DNA of 64,000 nucleotides from Montifringilla adamsi (Eukaryota > Chordata > Aves > Passeriformes > Passeridae): assembly GCA_017590115.1 (NCBI GenBank), contig JAGGNK010003335.1, positions 8,123,916-8,187,915 of the forward strand, in the 5' to 3' direction. How positions within the stretch are numbered: the first letter of the stretch is position 1; each line of letters starts with the position of its first letter. The position numbers were made by a program, and so were the translations under genes. Positions 35,904-50,492 of the stretch are shown piece by piece. The notes below the pieces were generated by a model. The model saw only the letters and a list, made by a program, of their open reading frames with translations, did not search any database and was not told the DNA's origin.

Positions 35904-35909
35904 GCCTTC
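35727..35909 (-). CDS. RASGEF1C: RASGEF1C coding exon 1 (start codon, residues 1-59)
   Basis: The acceptor (…CTCTGTTGCAG) precedes 6 nt of 5' UTR (GAAGGC) and the ATG at 35903-35901; the donor is GAA|GTAAGC. The start MPQT is shared across the RASGEF1 family, which fixes the initiator; G at -3 gives a fair start context. It encodes a variable N-terminus (residues 1-30) and the beginning of the REM domain, [18 protein letters not shown]. The acceptor in front of the ATG shows that a non-coding exon is spliced on upstream. The in-frame Met further upstream lies in intron sequence and is not used. Confidence 0.95.
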
Positions 35910-38900
35910 CTGCAACAGAGACAGGGACAACATCCATCAGATCCACAGCCACTCTGTCTTCTGGCTGATTTGAACAACACAGCCACTAATGAGAGCTTCC
36001 TATGCACAAAGTTAACATGATCCTTTCTTGATAACCTCCACATCTCTTCCACTGCTGGCACTGGCAGATCATTCCTGCAATGGGCAGTACACAGAAAACG
36101 GAACATTGTGATTTATGCTTTTGGGCCAGAAAGTGATGGCAGCTACTTTGGGCTCCCCCCAGTCAAGAGTGGCTGTGATGATTCCCTTTTCACTGCCACC
36201 TCTGGTCAGGCCCACACAGGAGAGGAGAGAGACTTGGGACTTAAACCTCGGCAGGTTCCTGAACAGGATGAAGCAGTTTGTTTGAACCTCTGCCCTCCTG
36301 AGAATGAGGCAGGGAGAATTTAGGGTGTGCAGGAGAGAAAAGGGGTGCCATCTAGAGCTTACTTGGGATGGACCTTGGAGAATGCCAGTGGCTCCCCTGG
36401 GACAGCAGAGGTGTCAGAGTGAGCGAGGAGATAGGAGCAGGACCAAAGTCAGCTGGGGGAGGATGGAAAAATGAAGGGAATTGGAGGAAACAGAGAATGT
36501 GGGATGAAGAGATTAAATAGCAAGGAAAAGAGAAATGAGGAAGAGTGAGAAGGCAGACATCTGAACTATATTTGGAGCCTAAAGTTAGTCAGTCCTAGAT
36601 CTATACTTAGGTACTAAATAAATGTTTCAAAGAAATTCCAAGCGCTCATTGCCTGCACTAGAGCTGCTCAGTCCTCAGCACTTCTGAAAAGGAGGCCAGG
36701 CAGACTCTGAGCACATAGCCCAGATTCAAATCCCTATATTTCAGTTATTTGGGTTTTTCAGGTTGCATTCTAGGTTTGATCTTGATTTTGTGGTTTACAA
36801 TCAGCTTTGAATGTTCCTCTTGTTGAGCAAAGTTGTTTCGTTTTTGAATTGCTGCAGAGGGATAAGAGATTTTGCCCTCAGAGCTTTAAAGCATCTCCAG
36901 CTGTCTCTGAAATCCCTCCTGGAAGCTGCTCCTCTCTCAGCTAGAGGCAGCATTATAGGACATGGATGGGAAAAGAACAGTCTGTGCTCCCTTCCAGGTC
37001 TGCAAATGCATCATCCAGAGTAAGGGACCCCTCTGTGACCTTACTAGTTGTTTTCATGTTTGATTTTACCTCATAAAAGTGAGGATAGGAAAGAGATAAG
37101 AGAAGAGCACCAGAGCCAAGAAAGATCTGCACCCTGTGCCCTGCTGAGCCAGCACTGACCTCCCATGGCAGAAGGCCCAGGGCCACGGTGACAGCACTGT
37201 CAGGGCTTGGGCACACACAGCCAGCAGACACACCTTGGGGTTTAGTACATTCCTCTGCCCTTTTCTGTGTTCTGTTCCCTCTGCTTTTCTGCCTCTTTAC
37301 TATCCCATACCATTTCAAAAGCTGACCCATGGATTTGGCATAGAATTTAGAGTTTTCCTTTCTCCCCCATGGATATCAGCAGCTGTGCTGTGCCCCAGGC
37401 AGTCAGCTCAGCCTCAGCTCCAGGTACAGCTTGTTGAGCTCACTCCTGCAAAAAACCCTTCCCTGCCTGGCACAGCCCATCTACTCCCCCAGCTCAGAGC
37501 CACCCTGGGCCACCGAGGAGAAGGGAATCATTCCTGTAAGCCAGGCAGGGTGGGAAGCCCTGGGAGAGGCTGGAGCTGAGTCCCAGCTCCGTGGGAGATC
37601 AGGCTTTACAAGCCAAACTTGGGTGACTTCATCCTTCAAAGGAGGGAGCGTTCCCTGGAGCCAGCAGTTCCACCCCTTATCTCCTTCTGGGAGGCTCACA
37701 CAGCCTGTCTCTGGGATTTGCAACCAACAAAAAGGAACCAAAATGTCAAACCTGACCAATTCCTGCCTTGACTGAAAAATAAACTAGATGTTGGATTTTA
37801 GTTTAAGGACCAGAATATGTAAATGCCATCCCAGCCAGGATGGAAGTTGAAGCATCTAGTCCTAATGAATGTGCAGATGTGCCTGTTAATAAAGCTCTGA
37901 GAGCAAGTAATTGCTGCTTTTTGAAGCACATAGCTCAGACTCTGTGTAGTAAATGGGAAGGACTGCCAAATCCCATTTGTTACCTCTAACACGCTCTATG
38001 TTATGGCTTGTTTCTATGGCAATAATCCCAAAAAGGATTTCGTGTCCACATAGATCAAGAAATAAATCTCATGGACATACAGCTGTCTAGATGAGGAAAA
38101 GAAAAAGTTAGAACAGCTGTGAACTTACAGGACACATCCTGGCTGCAGCATAAAACAGAACTCACAACTAATGATTTATTCGGTGCAATCTCTCACTGTC
38201 AATGCCATTTTTATTATCAGATAGAAACCATCTAAACAGGATATTGCCTGAATTTTTGCATATTATTAAATGAGAAACCTTGCTGAAATACATGGTAATG
38301 CTTTTAAAGAAAAAGTGCATTTTTTAAAAAGGAAATAAAACAGCTGTACAACTGTCACTGAGACATGTGTCTTGGATATTGTCAAGAAATTAAATTTGAC
38401 TTATTTATTATGAAGTTCCTGAGTAACCTCAAGTTTTCAGGCAAGGCCTGTGTCATATCTGAGCTGGTGCATGATTGCCACCTTACTTGCCACCAAAGAA
38501 GACTTGAAGGTTTTAACAGATGCCTTTTGCTCCCTTTTATGTTCCATTCACAGCAGGATGAGGCCAGCTGTACAAAGGATAAAAGCCTCTTGCACTACTA
38601 AGCTCAAAAATAACTAACATTAGCATTTGGCAGACGTGAATTCAGGACAGGGGCTTCTCTGCCTAATTCCTTTTTCTGTTCATACATTTCCAGAGTTCTC
38701 TTTTCAAGAGTACTAAATAGAAACGAGATCTTTCTTTGAAAGAGCCCAAATACACAGACAAGGTTCTGCTGTCAATCACTCACAGAATACAGAAACAAGG
38801 GAAGCACTGAGAGGAAAACAAGCAAACAACCAAGGAGATTCGTCTTATTGAACTCTTTGGATGATGGAAAAAGCAGCACAGACAGAGGCAGGCCCTCCCC

Positions 38901-39635
38901 TGAAGAGCAGTGACAGGATGAGAGGCAGCACTCCCAGAGAAATTCCAGCTGAAGAGAAAATCATCCCCTGAGCACTGTGGAAGAGGGACCTGGAAAGGAT
39001 GTTCCATTTCCATTCTGGGAGGTTTTCAAAACTCAACTAGACAAGACTCTGAGCAAACTTCAAGCCCTGCTTCAAGTGGGAATTTGGACTAATGAGTGCA
39101 AAAGATTCTTCTTTTTGGCTTCTCTGTGACTCTAACACACACATTTCATTCAAGTATTGCCCCATTTCTGAGCTTTTTAATATAAACCCTGGCAAGTAAA
39201 AATTGAGTCCAGATTATTAGATATTTGTAAAGAAGTCCATCTTGGCATAAAAAGTTTTTTCCACTTTTCCTGGAAACAACAGCTTGAATGTGGTAAAAAA
39301 GACTCAAAACCTCATTTGAAAACCTCTTGGACTGAACCTGAAGTCAATGAGATTTAAGCATGTGATTCAGCAGGTGCTTCCATGAACTTTCATCCAATTC
39401 AACATACAATGTTTTGCTGTTCCTCTCATTTCAGAAGCAAATCTGATGCCAGTTTCAGTTGATAAATGGTGCTCTGGAGGAAGTGAGATGGTGAGATGTT
39501 AGTGAAGGGCAAACTTCCACCCTCAGCATGCAGAATGACTGATGATACATGCGGCTACACACACACAGCATTTAAACTACCTCTGTGCTCTGAAGGGCTG
39601 AGACCAGGAGATGGGAAAATGTTTCTGCACTGGCT

Positions 39636-39651
39636 AAAAAAAAAAAAAAAA
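39636..39651. repeat. A16 homopolymer
   Basis: Sixteen A after TGGCT. No identifiable retroelement body upstream. Confidence 0.8.
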
Positions 39652-41304
39652 GAAAATCCAGGGGCAGACTGTTTCTGGGACTGGTCTCTGTTATACAGAA
39701 CGTCCCACGTGGCAGAAGGCAGGGCATGCACCTCCTTCCTTGCCTACAGGAAAACAAGGTGATAAACTGGAAGCAAAGGCAGATTGGACTCAGCACTGCC
39801 TGGAAAAAAGAACAACAAATGCTGCTGGTCTGGGCTGGTAACATTTTGGGTTAATTTTACCAAAATGTTATGTCCTCCAGCTGTGGCCAGAGCAATCAGC
39901 ACCACCATTTTAAAATTAATGGCAACATGCATCTTTTTATCTTCCTTCACTGGCCAGCACCACCCAGTATTTCAACACAGGGATGAAAAAAGACATAGAC
40001 ACTTCTCACTACAAATGATGCTGCTTGCACAAAATGTTTCAGGACTTGATTCACTGAGCTAAAGCACAGAACCAAAGGATGACCAGTGCTTGGGAGAAAA
40101 GTTACCCACAAACTCTGCACCTATCTACATCTGCAAGTGCCTTGAAATCTGTGGAAAACCAGTGCCCAGACCTGGAAGACTGAGAAGGCTTAAAGGAGTG
40201 TCCTGGATTGTCAAGCAAATCGTATTCTATTGCAAACCAAGACAAGGAGTCCTGAGCAAACACATGGCCAGCTGAGCTGCAGCAGGAGAGGTTCAAGGTG
40301 CCAGAGGACAGCTGCAGGCTGCCAGTTCTGCCTTCCTGGGCCAGGCAGGGGACCTACAGCACAGCCATGAGGGTAAACACCCACCAGCATCCCCCAGCTG
40401 CACCACTTGCTGATACAAGTGTCCCCATGGCAAGTACAGTTAACGCTTACGTGGACACGAAATGTTCAGGAAACATTTAATGTGGTTTTCAGCGCCTTTG
40501 ATGTGATAAGTGTTTTATCCTTTATCAAAAACCTAATCACACTGTTTACTTTTGATCTTCATTTCATCTCTGCCTTCCATCTGCTCTGCCTCTCTCAAGG
40601 GGAAACAAGAGTTGGTACCATGTGACGAAGGGAACGGGGCTGCCGACTTATCTTCCCACCCACTTAACTTTTGGATTAACCAAATAAATAAAAGCCTTCC
40701 CACTCCAGGGATGAAAGGCACAAGCTTCTGACAATCTCCCAGCAGAATTACAGGAGCTAGAGAGGGTGGTAAGAGAAGGTGTGGAGGCTGGGGTATCCAT
40801 CTGTGCCATGAGGGAGGCTCCAGTGTCACTCAGTCAAGTCAGCATTCAGGGAGCATGGGCAGCGGACAAACCAGGGGTATGGGAGACCCAAGTCGAGCAT
40901 TCATTTGGCAAGGCACAGACTTTAACAAACATACCTAATCCAGAGTGAGTTGAGAATCAAGATAGGAGACATCTCCCATCCCATCTCAATCCTGAAAAAC
41001 TCTTTTCTGATCAAACAATCACCAAAACCATAACTAAAGGAAGACGGCCCACAATAAACATTTTGGAAAAATGCCTTGATCAGTTTTAGTAACCAGGTCT
41101 ACTACCCAGCCATCACTATATGGGGAACAAACCCTGTCCACAGCCCCTGTCAGAACAGCACTGAGGTCCCATCAGCCTCAGTACCTGCCCACTGCTGTCA
41201 CACGAGCCCCAAATACCACTGAGCTCAGCAGAAACTGCAGTAGCAGATGCTCATTTTTCTTTACATTACTTTCAGTAATTTTCTAGCTATTCATCTTTTC
41301 TGAC

Positions 41305-41320
41305 AAAAAAAAAAAAAAAA
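41305..41320. repeat. A16 homopolymer
   Basis: Sixteen A after CTGAC. No identifiable retroelement body upstream. Confidence 0.8.
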
Positions 41321-44300
41321 GCGGAAGATAATCATAACAAGTTAAAATTCAGATTTTTCTCTGCTTCTTTTGTAGGGAGGGAAGCAAAGGAAAGAAGAGA
41401 AAAGAATTCTGGTGTTTCAGAATACAAAAGGAAAACCACTGCAAAGTAATTGCTTCCAGTTGCCAAGGCCATGGTTATAAATGTATTTTCAGCAAGAGTA
41501 CCTGGCATTAACAAACTCAATGTATTTGATGATGACGTAATTAGGAAAGTGGTAGCAGATGTAACTTTCTTATCACCTTTTCACCAGGCCCTAAAACACT
41601 CAATTTACAGCCCATGAAGTTGTGAGATTGCTGAAAACTCAACCTGTCAATCCCAGTACTGCTGGAAGTGGTTAAATGAGCAATATAATGAAGGCTCTAC
41701 ATGAGTTAGAAACACAAAGGAAGCACAAGGGATAAGAGCAGTGGGGAAAAACATTTAACTGCAATATTCTCCAATCTCAATAATGATGATTGCATCTCAA
41801 TGCACGTTCCCTCCCCTTTCCTACCCACTCCTTGCAGCAGCTGAGGACTTCACTCAGATTCCCATGAATGAGGCTGCAAGAGCAGCAAGTGAATGTACGG
41901 CTTTGGATATCTAATCAGGATTAGATGACAATTTTGTTTCCTTTGATCCCACCTGGTTCTCACCTCTGACTCATCCACCCACACATATCACTTCCCTAAA
42001 GAGTTCACCCAGTGAAGCCTTCTTAGAGAGGAGGGGAAGGAAAACTCCTTACAAGTGTAAACCAGCTATCACAGAAAGCAGCCTTGGGTAAAGGAAGGAG
42101 AGCTGAGCAGCAGAGAGGACAGGACAGGACAGGCCAGCTCCATGATGTGCTGTGGTACACAACACCCAGAGCAGGGGATGTGGGCCAGGAGCCTCAGGGT
42201 GCCTGGAAAACTTTTCTTCCTTTTTTTCTGCAAAATTGGAACTCCACAGAAATTACTGGGCTCTACAACTCCACAGATTTACTCCAGGCTAGAACAAGAT
42301 CTTTTGTAATTCCCCAAGAAATGCACATAGGTGCATTCAAAGCTGCAGCAGAGCCAGTGCATGTCTGCCTGCTGAATTCATTCCATCATGTCAGTAAAAT
42401 GATCCTAGAGGTAAAATGATCTTGTACTAGAGGTTTATGAGAAATATCTTGCAGTCAGAAAAACAACCATGCTAACCAATTACCTGGAAATCTGATGGAC
42501 ATGCCTCAGAAAGAGGCCCAATTTATAGGAAAGGAGGCATTAAATCAATTACCAGCACGGCGCAAGCAAGAACAAGGTCACCTTGCTGAAGGAATATTTC
42601 TGTTTATGCTCATGTCAGAGTATTTTGCTCAATAGAGAAAAATGAAAACCTGATTATCATGAATTTGGTAGACTGGTCTGAAGTAGAATGTAAATCAGAA
42701 AAGGGAAGATTTATGGCCAATTAAATTGAACTCCAATCAAAATCCCATTCAGGCAACAGTTCCCCAGGGGCTTCAATTTGTTAGTGCCACATTTTTTTAA
42801 TAACTTTCTTTTTCATGTAACATCAGCAATAATAAAAGCCCTTCAATAACAAGCAGAGCCATGAACACTTTATTTATCTTAAAATGCCATCATTGCCTGG
42901 AATCAGAAGGCATTGAAAGGATGAGCTGTAATCGCTCCAGAACAACCCCCCACAGCACTGCAATGGGTGTAAAGCTTTTTTTCTTAGTCTCAGAGCAATT
43001 TCTCTTTTCATTAATCTGGTTCAAGTCTGAAGTATTTCTCCTGAGTAACAGGGAGTTGGTGCTGACCCTGCCAGGAGAGCAACACAGCCTCTGATGTCTC
43101 AGACCCTTCCCAGTGCTGGGTGTGCACGTGGCAGACACAGCCCATGGCAAATCTGTGCCTCATCATTAGCAGATTTTTAGAATTATTAGAAGGAGAACAG
43201 CCATCAACATATTCCAGATGCCCTTGACAATATTCAAATGCATGCCAAAGGCAGCAGTCTGGATTTCTCTCTTTAGGCTAGGAAATCTATTTTCTGCTCT
43301 AATGTTCCTCTCTCTTCCCTTATGCCTCCCCTTCCTCCAGAGTTCCTGATATCCTGGTAAAACCCTTAGACAATATAAAAACTATTCTGATGCACAGAAT
43401 TGTTTAAAAAGTAGTAGTTATCCTTTCTTTATCTCTCAGAAATGATCCATTATTCTTTTTCCCCCTTTTTTTAAGGAAAGAAAGAGGCTAAATAGTACAT
43501 AAATGGGAAAAGGGAAATGAGAGTGCTTAGGGTGGGAATGAATTACTGTACCTTTTGTTAAACACAAAATTGCAAACTTTGCCCTGAGTGAAGTCAGAGC
43601 TCAACCAGGCATGGACAGAGAGGGAAATCCCGGAACAAAACCACACAGGCAGCATTCCCAGAAACCACTGACATCAACAGGAGCCTTTTGGCTCAGCTCA
43701 GTCATCACTGATAGGCCACCACTGGGACTGCCTGGAAATCAGGCAGTGCTTGGATCTTCTTCCTTCAGCAGTGGAAGTGGTGAGGAGGGGAAGTTATTTA
43801 AGGATAACTAATATTTATCAGCCTGCAGGGCTGTGTGGTTTAGTTGGGCAGCTGTGGCATCATCAAACTCACACCTAAAATCAAGAAAGCCGCTGTGGAA
43901 ATTGTGTTTAATACCCAAATACCCAAGCGTGACACCACGACTGCCTTCAGACCTCAGCAGCCACCTCCTCCCAGGAACCAGGCCTGGAGGAATCAGAGAG
44001 GAGCAGCCTGGCAGGGTCTGGCCCCTTTGCAGGAGCAAGGCTGCCTCTCCCCAGCTAAATGAATGCTGTCTCCACTGCATGCTGTCAGAATTGCAATGGA
44101 AAGCCCGTAAATAAAACAAAAATGCAGATCTCAGTCCTCCTCTCATGACATCTTGGTGAGAACAAGCCCTGACAGGAATAAAAAAACCTCCCACACTAAG
44201 CAAAGCAATTCTGCTATTTATGCAGAAGGAAGAAGGAAAGCTGTATATCAAACAAATAATTACAAGAGCAGCTTTATCAGTCCCTGCTGATTACGCTCAG

Positions 44301-45254
44301 CTCGGTTTGATGATTCTGCCAGCGCTCTGCAGGTTGTTCAGGGAGGTGGATGTCACAACATTTTACTTGCAGTTCTTCCCTTTATTAGCACCTACTGCTA
44401 CCTGTCTCTTAGTCAAAAATCTTGGCATACATTTAGAAATTGGTCTCCTGGAATCTGTCAGGGAGGTTTAAAAACCTAGAAATCATATTTTTATACATAC
44501 ATCTTCAGACACCACATGTGAATATGAATGCATAATGATGTATTTTGGGTGTTACATACGTAAATGCAGTTATATAGAGACACACACATTCATGTAAGTG
44601 CACTCCTCCTCCTCAATATGTAAATACAGAAATTCAAGTAACTTCCTTGCCACTGCTCCAGTTTGAGTGGGACAACATTTCTGTTGACCCATTTTCTTCC
44701 CCAAATTTGCGAAAATATTAAATGGAAGAGGGTCTCATTTTAATCTCAGAAAACATCAATACATTCTGAAGAGCAGCATAAGCTCTAACTGTCACCAATG
44801 TCAGTTTGTCACCACTGTTCATTACAGTGTGTTCAAGCAACGCTCAGTTACCAGATCAGGAGCAAAAATTTAAGTGACATTTGTGCCAACTGCCAGGGTC
44901 TGGAGGCACCCCTGAGATTTATGTCCAGCTGCAAGGCATCCTTTGTGCGGAGCATCTCTGTGCTCCAGTGTGCAGTGCCTGGCTGAGGGGACAGACAACC
45001 AAGCGCCTGATTTATGGTGCTCACATCCCCGAGCCTCAGCTCTCCTCCAGGAGCTGTGCACAGGACTGTGGGCAGGAAAACTGAGAGGTCAGGGCTGAGC
45101 CTGTCAGTGATGGATCCAGCCATGCAGGCTCTCTAGAAAAGTCCCCCCCTCAGCCCCAGGCAGGAGAGGCACTGAACACTCGGGCATTCAGGCAGGGAGG
45201 GTGGACAGAGCACAGGGGCTCCATCACGCAGCCAGCACCAGGCTCCAGCTCAGA

Positions 45255-45288
45255 CATAGATTCAGGTTGTTCATAGATTCAGGTTATT
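45255..45288. repeat. 17-bp tandem duplication
   Basis: Two adjacent copies of CATAGATTCAGGTTGTT; the second copy ends ATT instead of GTT. Confidence 0.85.
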
Positions 45289-48200
45289 TCATTCCAGCAG
45301 CCTCAGAGTGCTCCAGACTGATGAGCAGGCTCTCATCCTCTATGGGTGACATATGGACACGTCTCCCTAAAAGAAATGAGCTCGTGAGCTTCTGGATTTC
45401 CCCTTCTGGAGCACCATCTGTGCCTGCTCCCAGTCCCACCACCCGCTGCCACAGCGTGACCCGAGGCAGCCCTGCATGGGCCCAGGATGCAGCAGCAGCA
45501 TCCCTGGCTGTCCCAAATCTAAACACATTCATGCTGGAATATGCTCAAGCCCATAGAAATTCAGCCTTCATTTGGGCAGGCAAGGAGTCTTCGGCTGACA
45601 GATTTTCTCTGGCTTCAATAAGTATTAAAAAAAAAAAAGAAAGAAAGAAGAGACTGCTTACATTTAGGATAACACTGCAAGTCTGTAGCTGGAAAATAAA
45701 TCCCTCTGCTTCAGAAGGAGGAAATCTGAGGTGCAGCCCAAGCAGCAGCACAGGTGAGGGTGCTGGACCCACATGCTGCGGCTCCCAACACCCCAGGGAA
45801 GCACCATGCTGAGCCCTGACCACCCCTTCCTTCCCCAGGGGCCACAGCAAGGGAGAGTCACTGCTGAGCTGACTAATTGCTCATTAGCTGAAATTAACTC
45901 TGCAAGACAATTCTGTGATCTTCGCTGCTAGAAGTCTGTCATTAAAAAGGACTGCAGACATTAGTTCTTAGCTTCCAATCAAAGCGCCAGCAAAGTGATG
46001 CCCTGGCTTTGGGATCAGCAATCTGCTCTCAGAGAAACTTGGGGATTGCCCGTGGTCCATCCAGCTCTCCCACCTGCCTCTCACACTGGCCACCACCACT
46101 GGGTGCATCTGAGGCAAGAGCAGGGGCAGAAATAGAACATTTTGCCCACTACAGCAGCCTCTTTCTTTAGTTAGGAGAAGAGTTCGTAACCTGAAGCATG
46201 AGATTTAATATCCATCCAAAACCTGCTCTTGTTAGTGATTCTCAGTGCCCATGCAGAAATCACAACTCTCAGGAACCAACCAGCACCAGAACTCTTAGAG
46301 CTATGGCAGGGAGCTCAGTGAAATACACTCCAGTCAGAGGAGCTGATTCTAAATATTTGGAGATGAATTTTTTTCTTGGCATCATTCCACTGATTTTTGT
46401 GGTATAAAACCCAGGGGTGAACATGGTCCAAGATATACAGAAAATTAGCTAAATTCTGAACTGCACTTGCTGACCTCATAACTCTTCAGCAGTTGAAATG
46501 TGGGCTACAAAGCCAATTTCCATAAAGGACATGTCCAGTTAACAGTGGGAGACTGTGCTGACTCGAGCTGTGTGAGCACACTGCTGAGATATTTCCCACA
46601 TAATCTACATTCATTCCATACTTTTTGGAAGTGGTCCTCAAAAGATGGTGTCAAGGGTGCAAATCCTGTAGATCAAAAAGATATGTGACCCATCAGAAGG
46701 CACAGAGCTTTAATCACTCATTATTTTGGTGCTCTGAGAAGCCCCAAACACACATGGGTTTTCTTCCCCTCAGCCTCAAAACTGCAGGGTAGCAGCTTGC
46801 CTAAGGTTTAGGCAGCTCAGATGGTGACACAGACACCCCTCTGGAATGCTTGGAAAAGGATATGCTGTACAGGGACAGTAAAAATCCCAATTTGTGTCTA
46901 CAGATAGCACCCAACATATAAAAACTATATCCATTCCTTCATTTTGCATATTGTTTGAGCAACAGTGATGTTTTAATAGCAGCAACTCTCACTGTTATGA
47001 AACTGCACTATTTTAATAATATAACAAACTGGCTGATACAAAATTTGAATGTACACCAGAGTTGTTACCCTGTGGCTAAATGTCTCACCCTTACTTAATC
47101 TTCTCAGGCTCCAGACCTGCACAGACAGACACAGGACTCTAAATTCCACAGGGGAATTTCTGGTAAACTATGCATCTACAGATATGCAAACATGGAGTAT
47201 TTGCAAAAGGAAGAGTCTAATGTCACCTGTAATCTCTCAAGCCTGTAGATTTATACATGCAATTGAAGAAAACCCTTGACTTTCCACCCTGCATGGGAAA
47301 TAGGATGAATCACATGCTCAAATTAGGTCTGCCATCAGCTCATAGCTGGGGCCATATTCTTGCCATCTTAATTCTGTTCTGTGGCCTCAAAAAGCTCTTG
47401 AAATCAGTGTGAGTACTCCACAAGTATGCTTCTGCTCATGTGGGTAAGGGGAGTCACCTTTGCTCCCCAAATACAACTGAAGGCTCACGTCAATATTTAC
47501 AGCAACAAGTTTAGAGATTTAAAAGCCCAGTCTCTGGAATTTGCAAACTTTCTAAGAGTGCTAATACCAAAACCAGAAATGTGCAACTTCTATTGAAATG
47601 TTTATTCAACTAAATAATTATTCCAATTTGAATAATTCTAAAGAAGCTGAGCCAGCATGCTGCTGCAAACAAAGAACATTGACAAGAATCCTGCTTTATG
47701 CTCAATTTAAGGCAGTAACTAGAAGATACACACAGCCCTTCGTCAACAGGATATAATCCAAGCAGGAATATGGGAGAGCACAGAGTGGCCTTGAAGACTG
47801 TTTTAAGAACACTTAGAACTTAAATAATCATAGAGATTAGGGGTCAAGACAGCAGCATGTGCAAAAACCTGCATGGGTGGGTTCCCAGTACAACACACCC
47901 TCCATGGAGCCAGCCTTTGGGAACAGGACTCAGGTGGTACTCACACAAACATTTACTGTTGCATGAGTTTGCAGGAGGATGGACAAGCACAAGTGAAGAT
48001 TTCATTGCTGAATGCTCTGCTAGGATGTCCCAGCTGCAGCTATGATGGACACAGGGTATGGGAATCTGATAAAAAACCAATGTGAGCTCCATAAAGAGAA
48101 ACTGTGGAAGGGAGGAATGTTGAGAAGTGTGTTGAGCGAAACCAAGAAGTGGGGCTGAATGTTGGTCTGTAAATGACACTAATTAGACCAGAAAATGTAA

Positions 48201-48696
48201 GAATGGCAGAGCCTGACACAAGCCTCCATCAAAGTTTCCAGCAGTACAGCAGAGGAGCTGAAACACCCCGTACAATCAGCAAACCCCTACTCCTGGCTTC
48301 ACTACAACTCTTAGTGCATTTAGATCTGTATGGTTATTCTGTTCTTTGGGAGGGCACTTTCAGATCCAGTAAAGTTTCAAATTTTTAAATTCCCATTTCA
48401 GCAGTCCCTGCTGTACTATTAATGGCACTGAATTTTCACAGACTCTACTTCCCTACTGAAAGAATCTATTTAGGAGGGAAGCAGGAAGGTAACCAGCTGG
48501 AAATCCATGATGGAGGAAAGACTACTTGTTACCTCCCCAAGGGAGACAGAGGAGAGTAAAAGTTAATGGAAGGATAATCAGGAACTCTTCAGGGATATCA
48601 GTTTATACGCCAGGAGCATATATAACTGAGACTTGTTTGCATATCAAGAAATTACAGGAGAAGGTGTGACAGCCAAATGCAGCTTATGAAAATATG

Positions 48697-48717
48697 GCTA
48701 TCAGTAAAGCTGATAGC
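48697..48717. repeat. Inverted repeat GCTATCAG / CTGATAGC
   Basis: Perfect 8-bp arms with a 5-nt spacer, each arm carrying a GATA-like core (CTATCA and TGATAG) in opposite orientation. Confidence 0.8.
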
Positions 48718-50492
48718 TGCCTTGCATGTGAAAACCCAATCCTAACACTCAGCCTGGCAAGTGAAGGCTAAATAACATCAAAATGTCTGCTCTGGGCAGC
48801 CGTGCAGTGAAATCGCTTCTTATGACATTTACAGTGTTTTCAGAAGACATGCCTGGGACTCAGAGAAACAGGCTGGTTTCTTAGGGATTTCAAGGATGCC
48901 TGCTTAAAATATCCCCTAAATTGAAATACTCAAGCTTTAAAACAACATGGTAGAATCGGGTGCCTTTTAATAGTCAGTGAAAAAAAACCAACCCACCAAC
49001 TCAAGAGATTGCTTGAAAACACCACACTGTGCTACATGAACAGGACAAGACATAATTCAGTTTTAGACAGAGCTCTGCATATTTAAGTTCTTCAAAGAGT
49101 TTTAGCAGATTAAACTCCAGAGAAGCTGCAGTGTCCAAAAGCAGAGATGTATTGCTCTTTATCTGCTCTGCAGTGCACACCTGCAGTCACATCCCCTCCC
49201 CTGGAGAGCTCCGTGTATCTCAGTGGGGCCAAGAGTCCCCATCAGTCCTGGCATGGGAACCCCTTTGGGAAACAGAAGGAATTCACCCACATCTGAATTC
49301 CCTCCATACTGTTACAAGCATTTTGTTCAAGAACTATCTTCTGAATAGAAGTATCTGTGAAGATCCCCCCTTCCCACCAATGCTCCCATTCACTTCCATC
49401 CCACACATTAAATAAAGCTCCCAGCTGGTCCCTGCAAATGCCACTGCACTTGGCCAGATCTGTGCCCTGACCTTCCTGCCAAGGCCAGCACAAAGCTCTC
49501 CTTCCCTTCCTGCTCTGAGCTGGTTGGCAATGGTGCTACAGCCTATTAAACACTATGAAAAGGAAGGACCACGAAAAGCCTTTCACTGGGATAAGTGATC
49601 AAACACAGGATTTTATTATTAGAATCTGTTTTGTCAAAAAGGAGGATATTGGCCAAGATTATCTCAGTCTGTTTTGTGATTGTTTCAGTGAAATCTTTCC
49701 CACTGGCCAAATCCAGAAATGTGTGGGAAATTAAGTGATTTAGCCTATTATACATCTTTTACCACACTAATGACCAACATTCTTCTTGATTGTCCAGGCA
49801 TTTTTTAGTGTGTGCCTGCCATTCATAAATACATAATTGCTTTCTTGTTTAAAATCTGTATTAACATAGTGAGCAGTTAGATGGCTACCACAATTACCTG
49901 GGAGCAAAAAAAGTTCCATCTCACATATGGTACAATCCACCACCATTTTTCAGGGCTGTAGTCCATTTTGCCAGCTGAGTGACTTCTCTGTAAGAACTCA
50001 ATTTCAAAATTCCTAAATCCTCCACTTTTAAAGCTTTTCATGTTGCACCAGCCCTTCATTCCGCTTCACTACCACACCACACACCATGAGAAGCCAGAGT
50101 CAAGAGGTTATTGTGGAGCTCAGTCCATCATTATTCAACACTCATTTCTACAAAAGCCTCCACGAGCTTCCAAGTTCCAAGCGACCCTTCCACAAAGAAA
50201 GAGTTTGGTCCAGCACCATGTCTCTATCTTCTGTAGAATCCTCATATTTTTTTCCTTCTCTCTCACATCTCCAAATCTTTGATAGGTTTCACCTTCTCTA
50301 GGCAGTCCAATGACACTTTTGATTTGCAAGTGAGTTCAGGCACGCATTTTACCGCATGAGTAGTTTCACTACCTGCATTTCAGTATCACATCAGTACTGG
50401 CTTTCTTCCAACTAGGAGACTTAGAAGAACCCTAAAGAGGTCTTTGTATTCAGACCAAGCCTTCTGCTGAGCTGTAGGCACCATCTGTAAAG

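Larger units (their letters stand above)
35910..45850. other. 5' intron or upstream DNA of RASGEF1C, no coding exon seen
   Basis: The gene continues upstream of 35909 through a spliced acceptor, so part of this stretch is probably intron. It holds a purine-rich segment at about 36400-36560, A16 runs at 39636-39651 and 41305-41320, three or so copies of GGACA near 42117-42133, and a 17-bp tandem duplication at 45255-45288. Many ORFs of 60-200 codons occur but none shows a known family. Confidence 0.6.

Noticed and set aside
35904..35933. Upstream in-frame Met giving ten extra residues before MPQT
   Set aside because: It lies beyond the splice acceptor in intron sequence; MPQT is the family start.
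45201..45812. 203-codon plus-strand ORF, the longest in the window
   Set aside because: No domain recognised; composition and the KKKKERKKR run come from simple sequence; GC-richer DNA gives long frames by chance.
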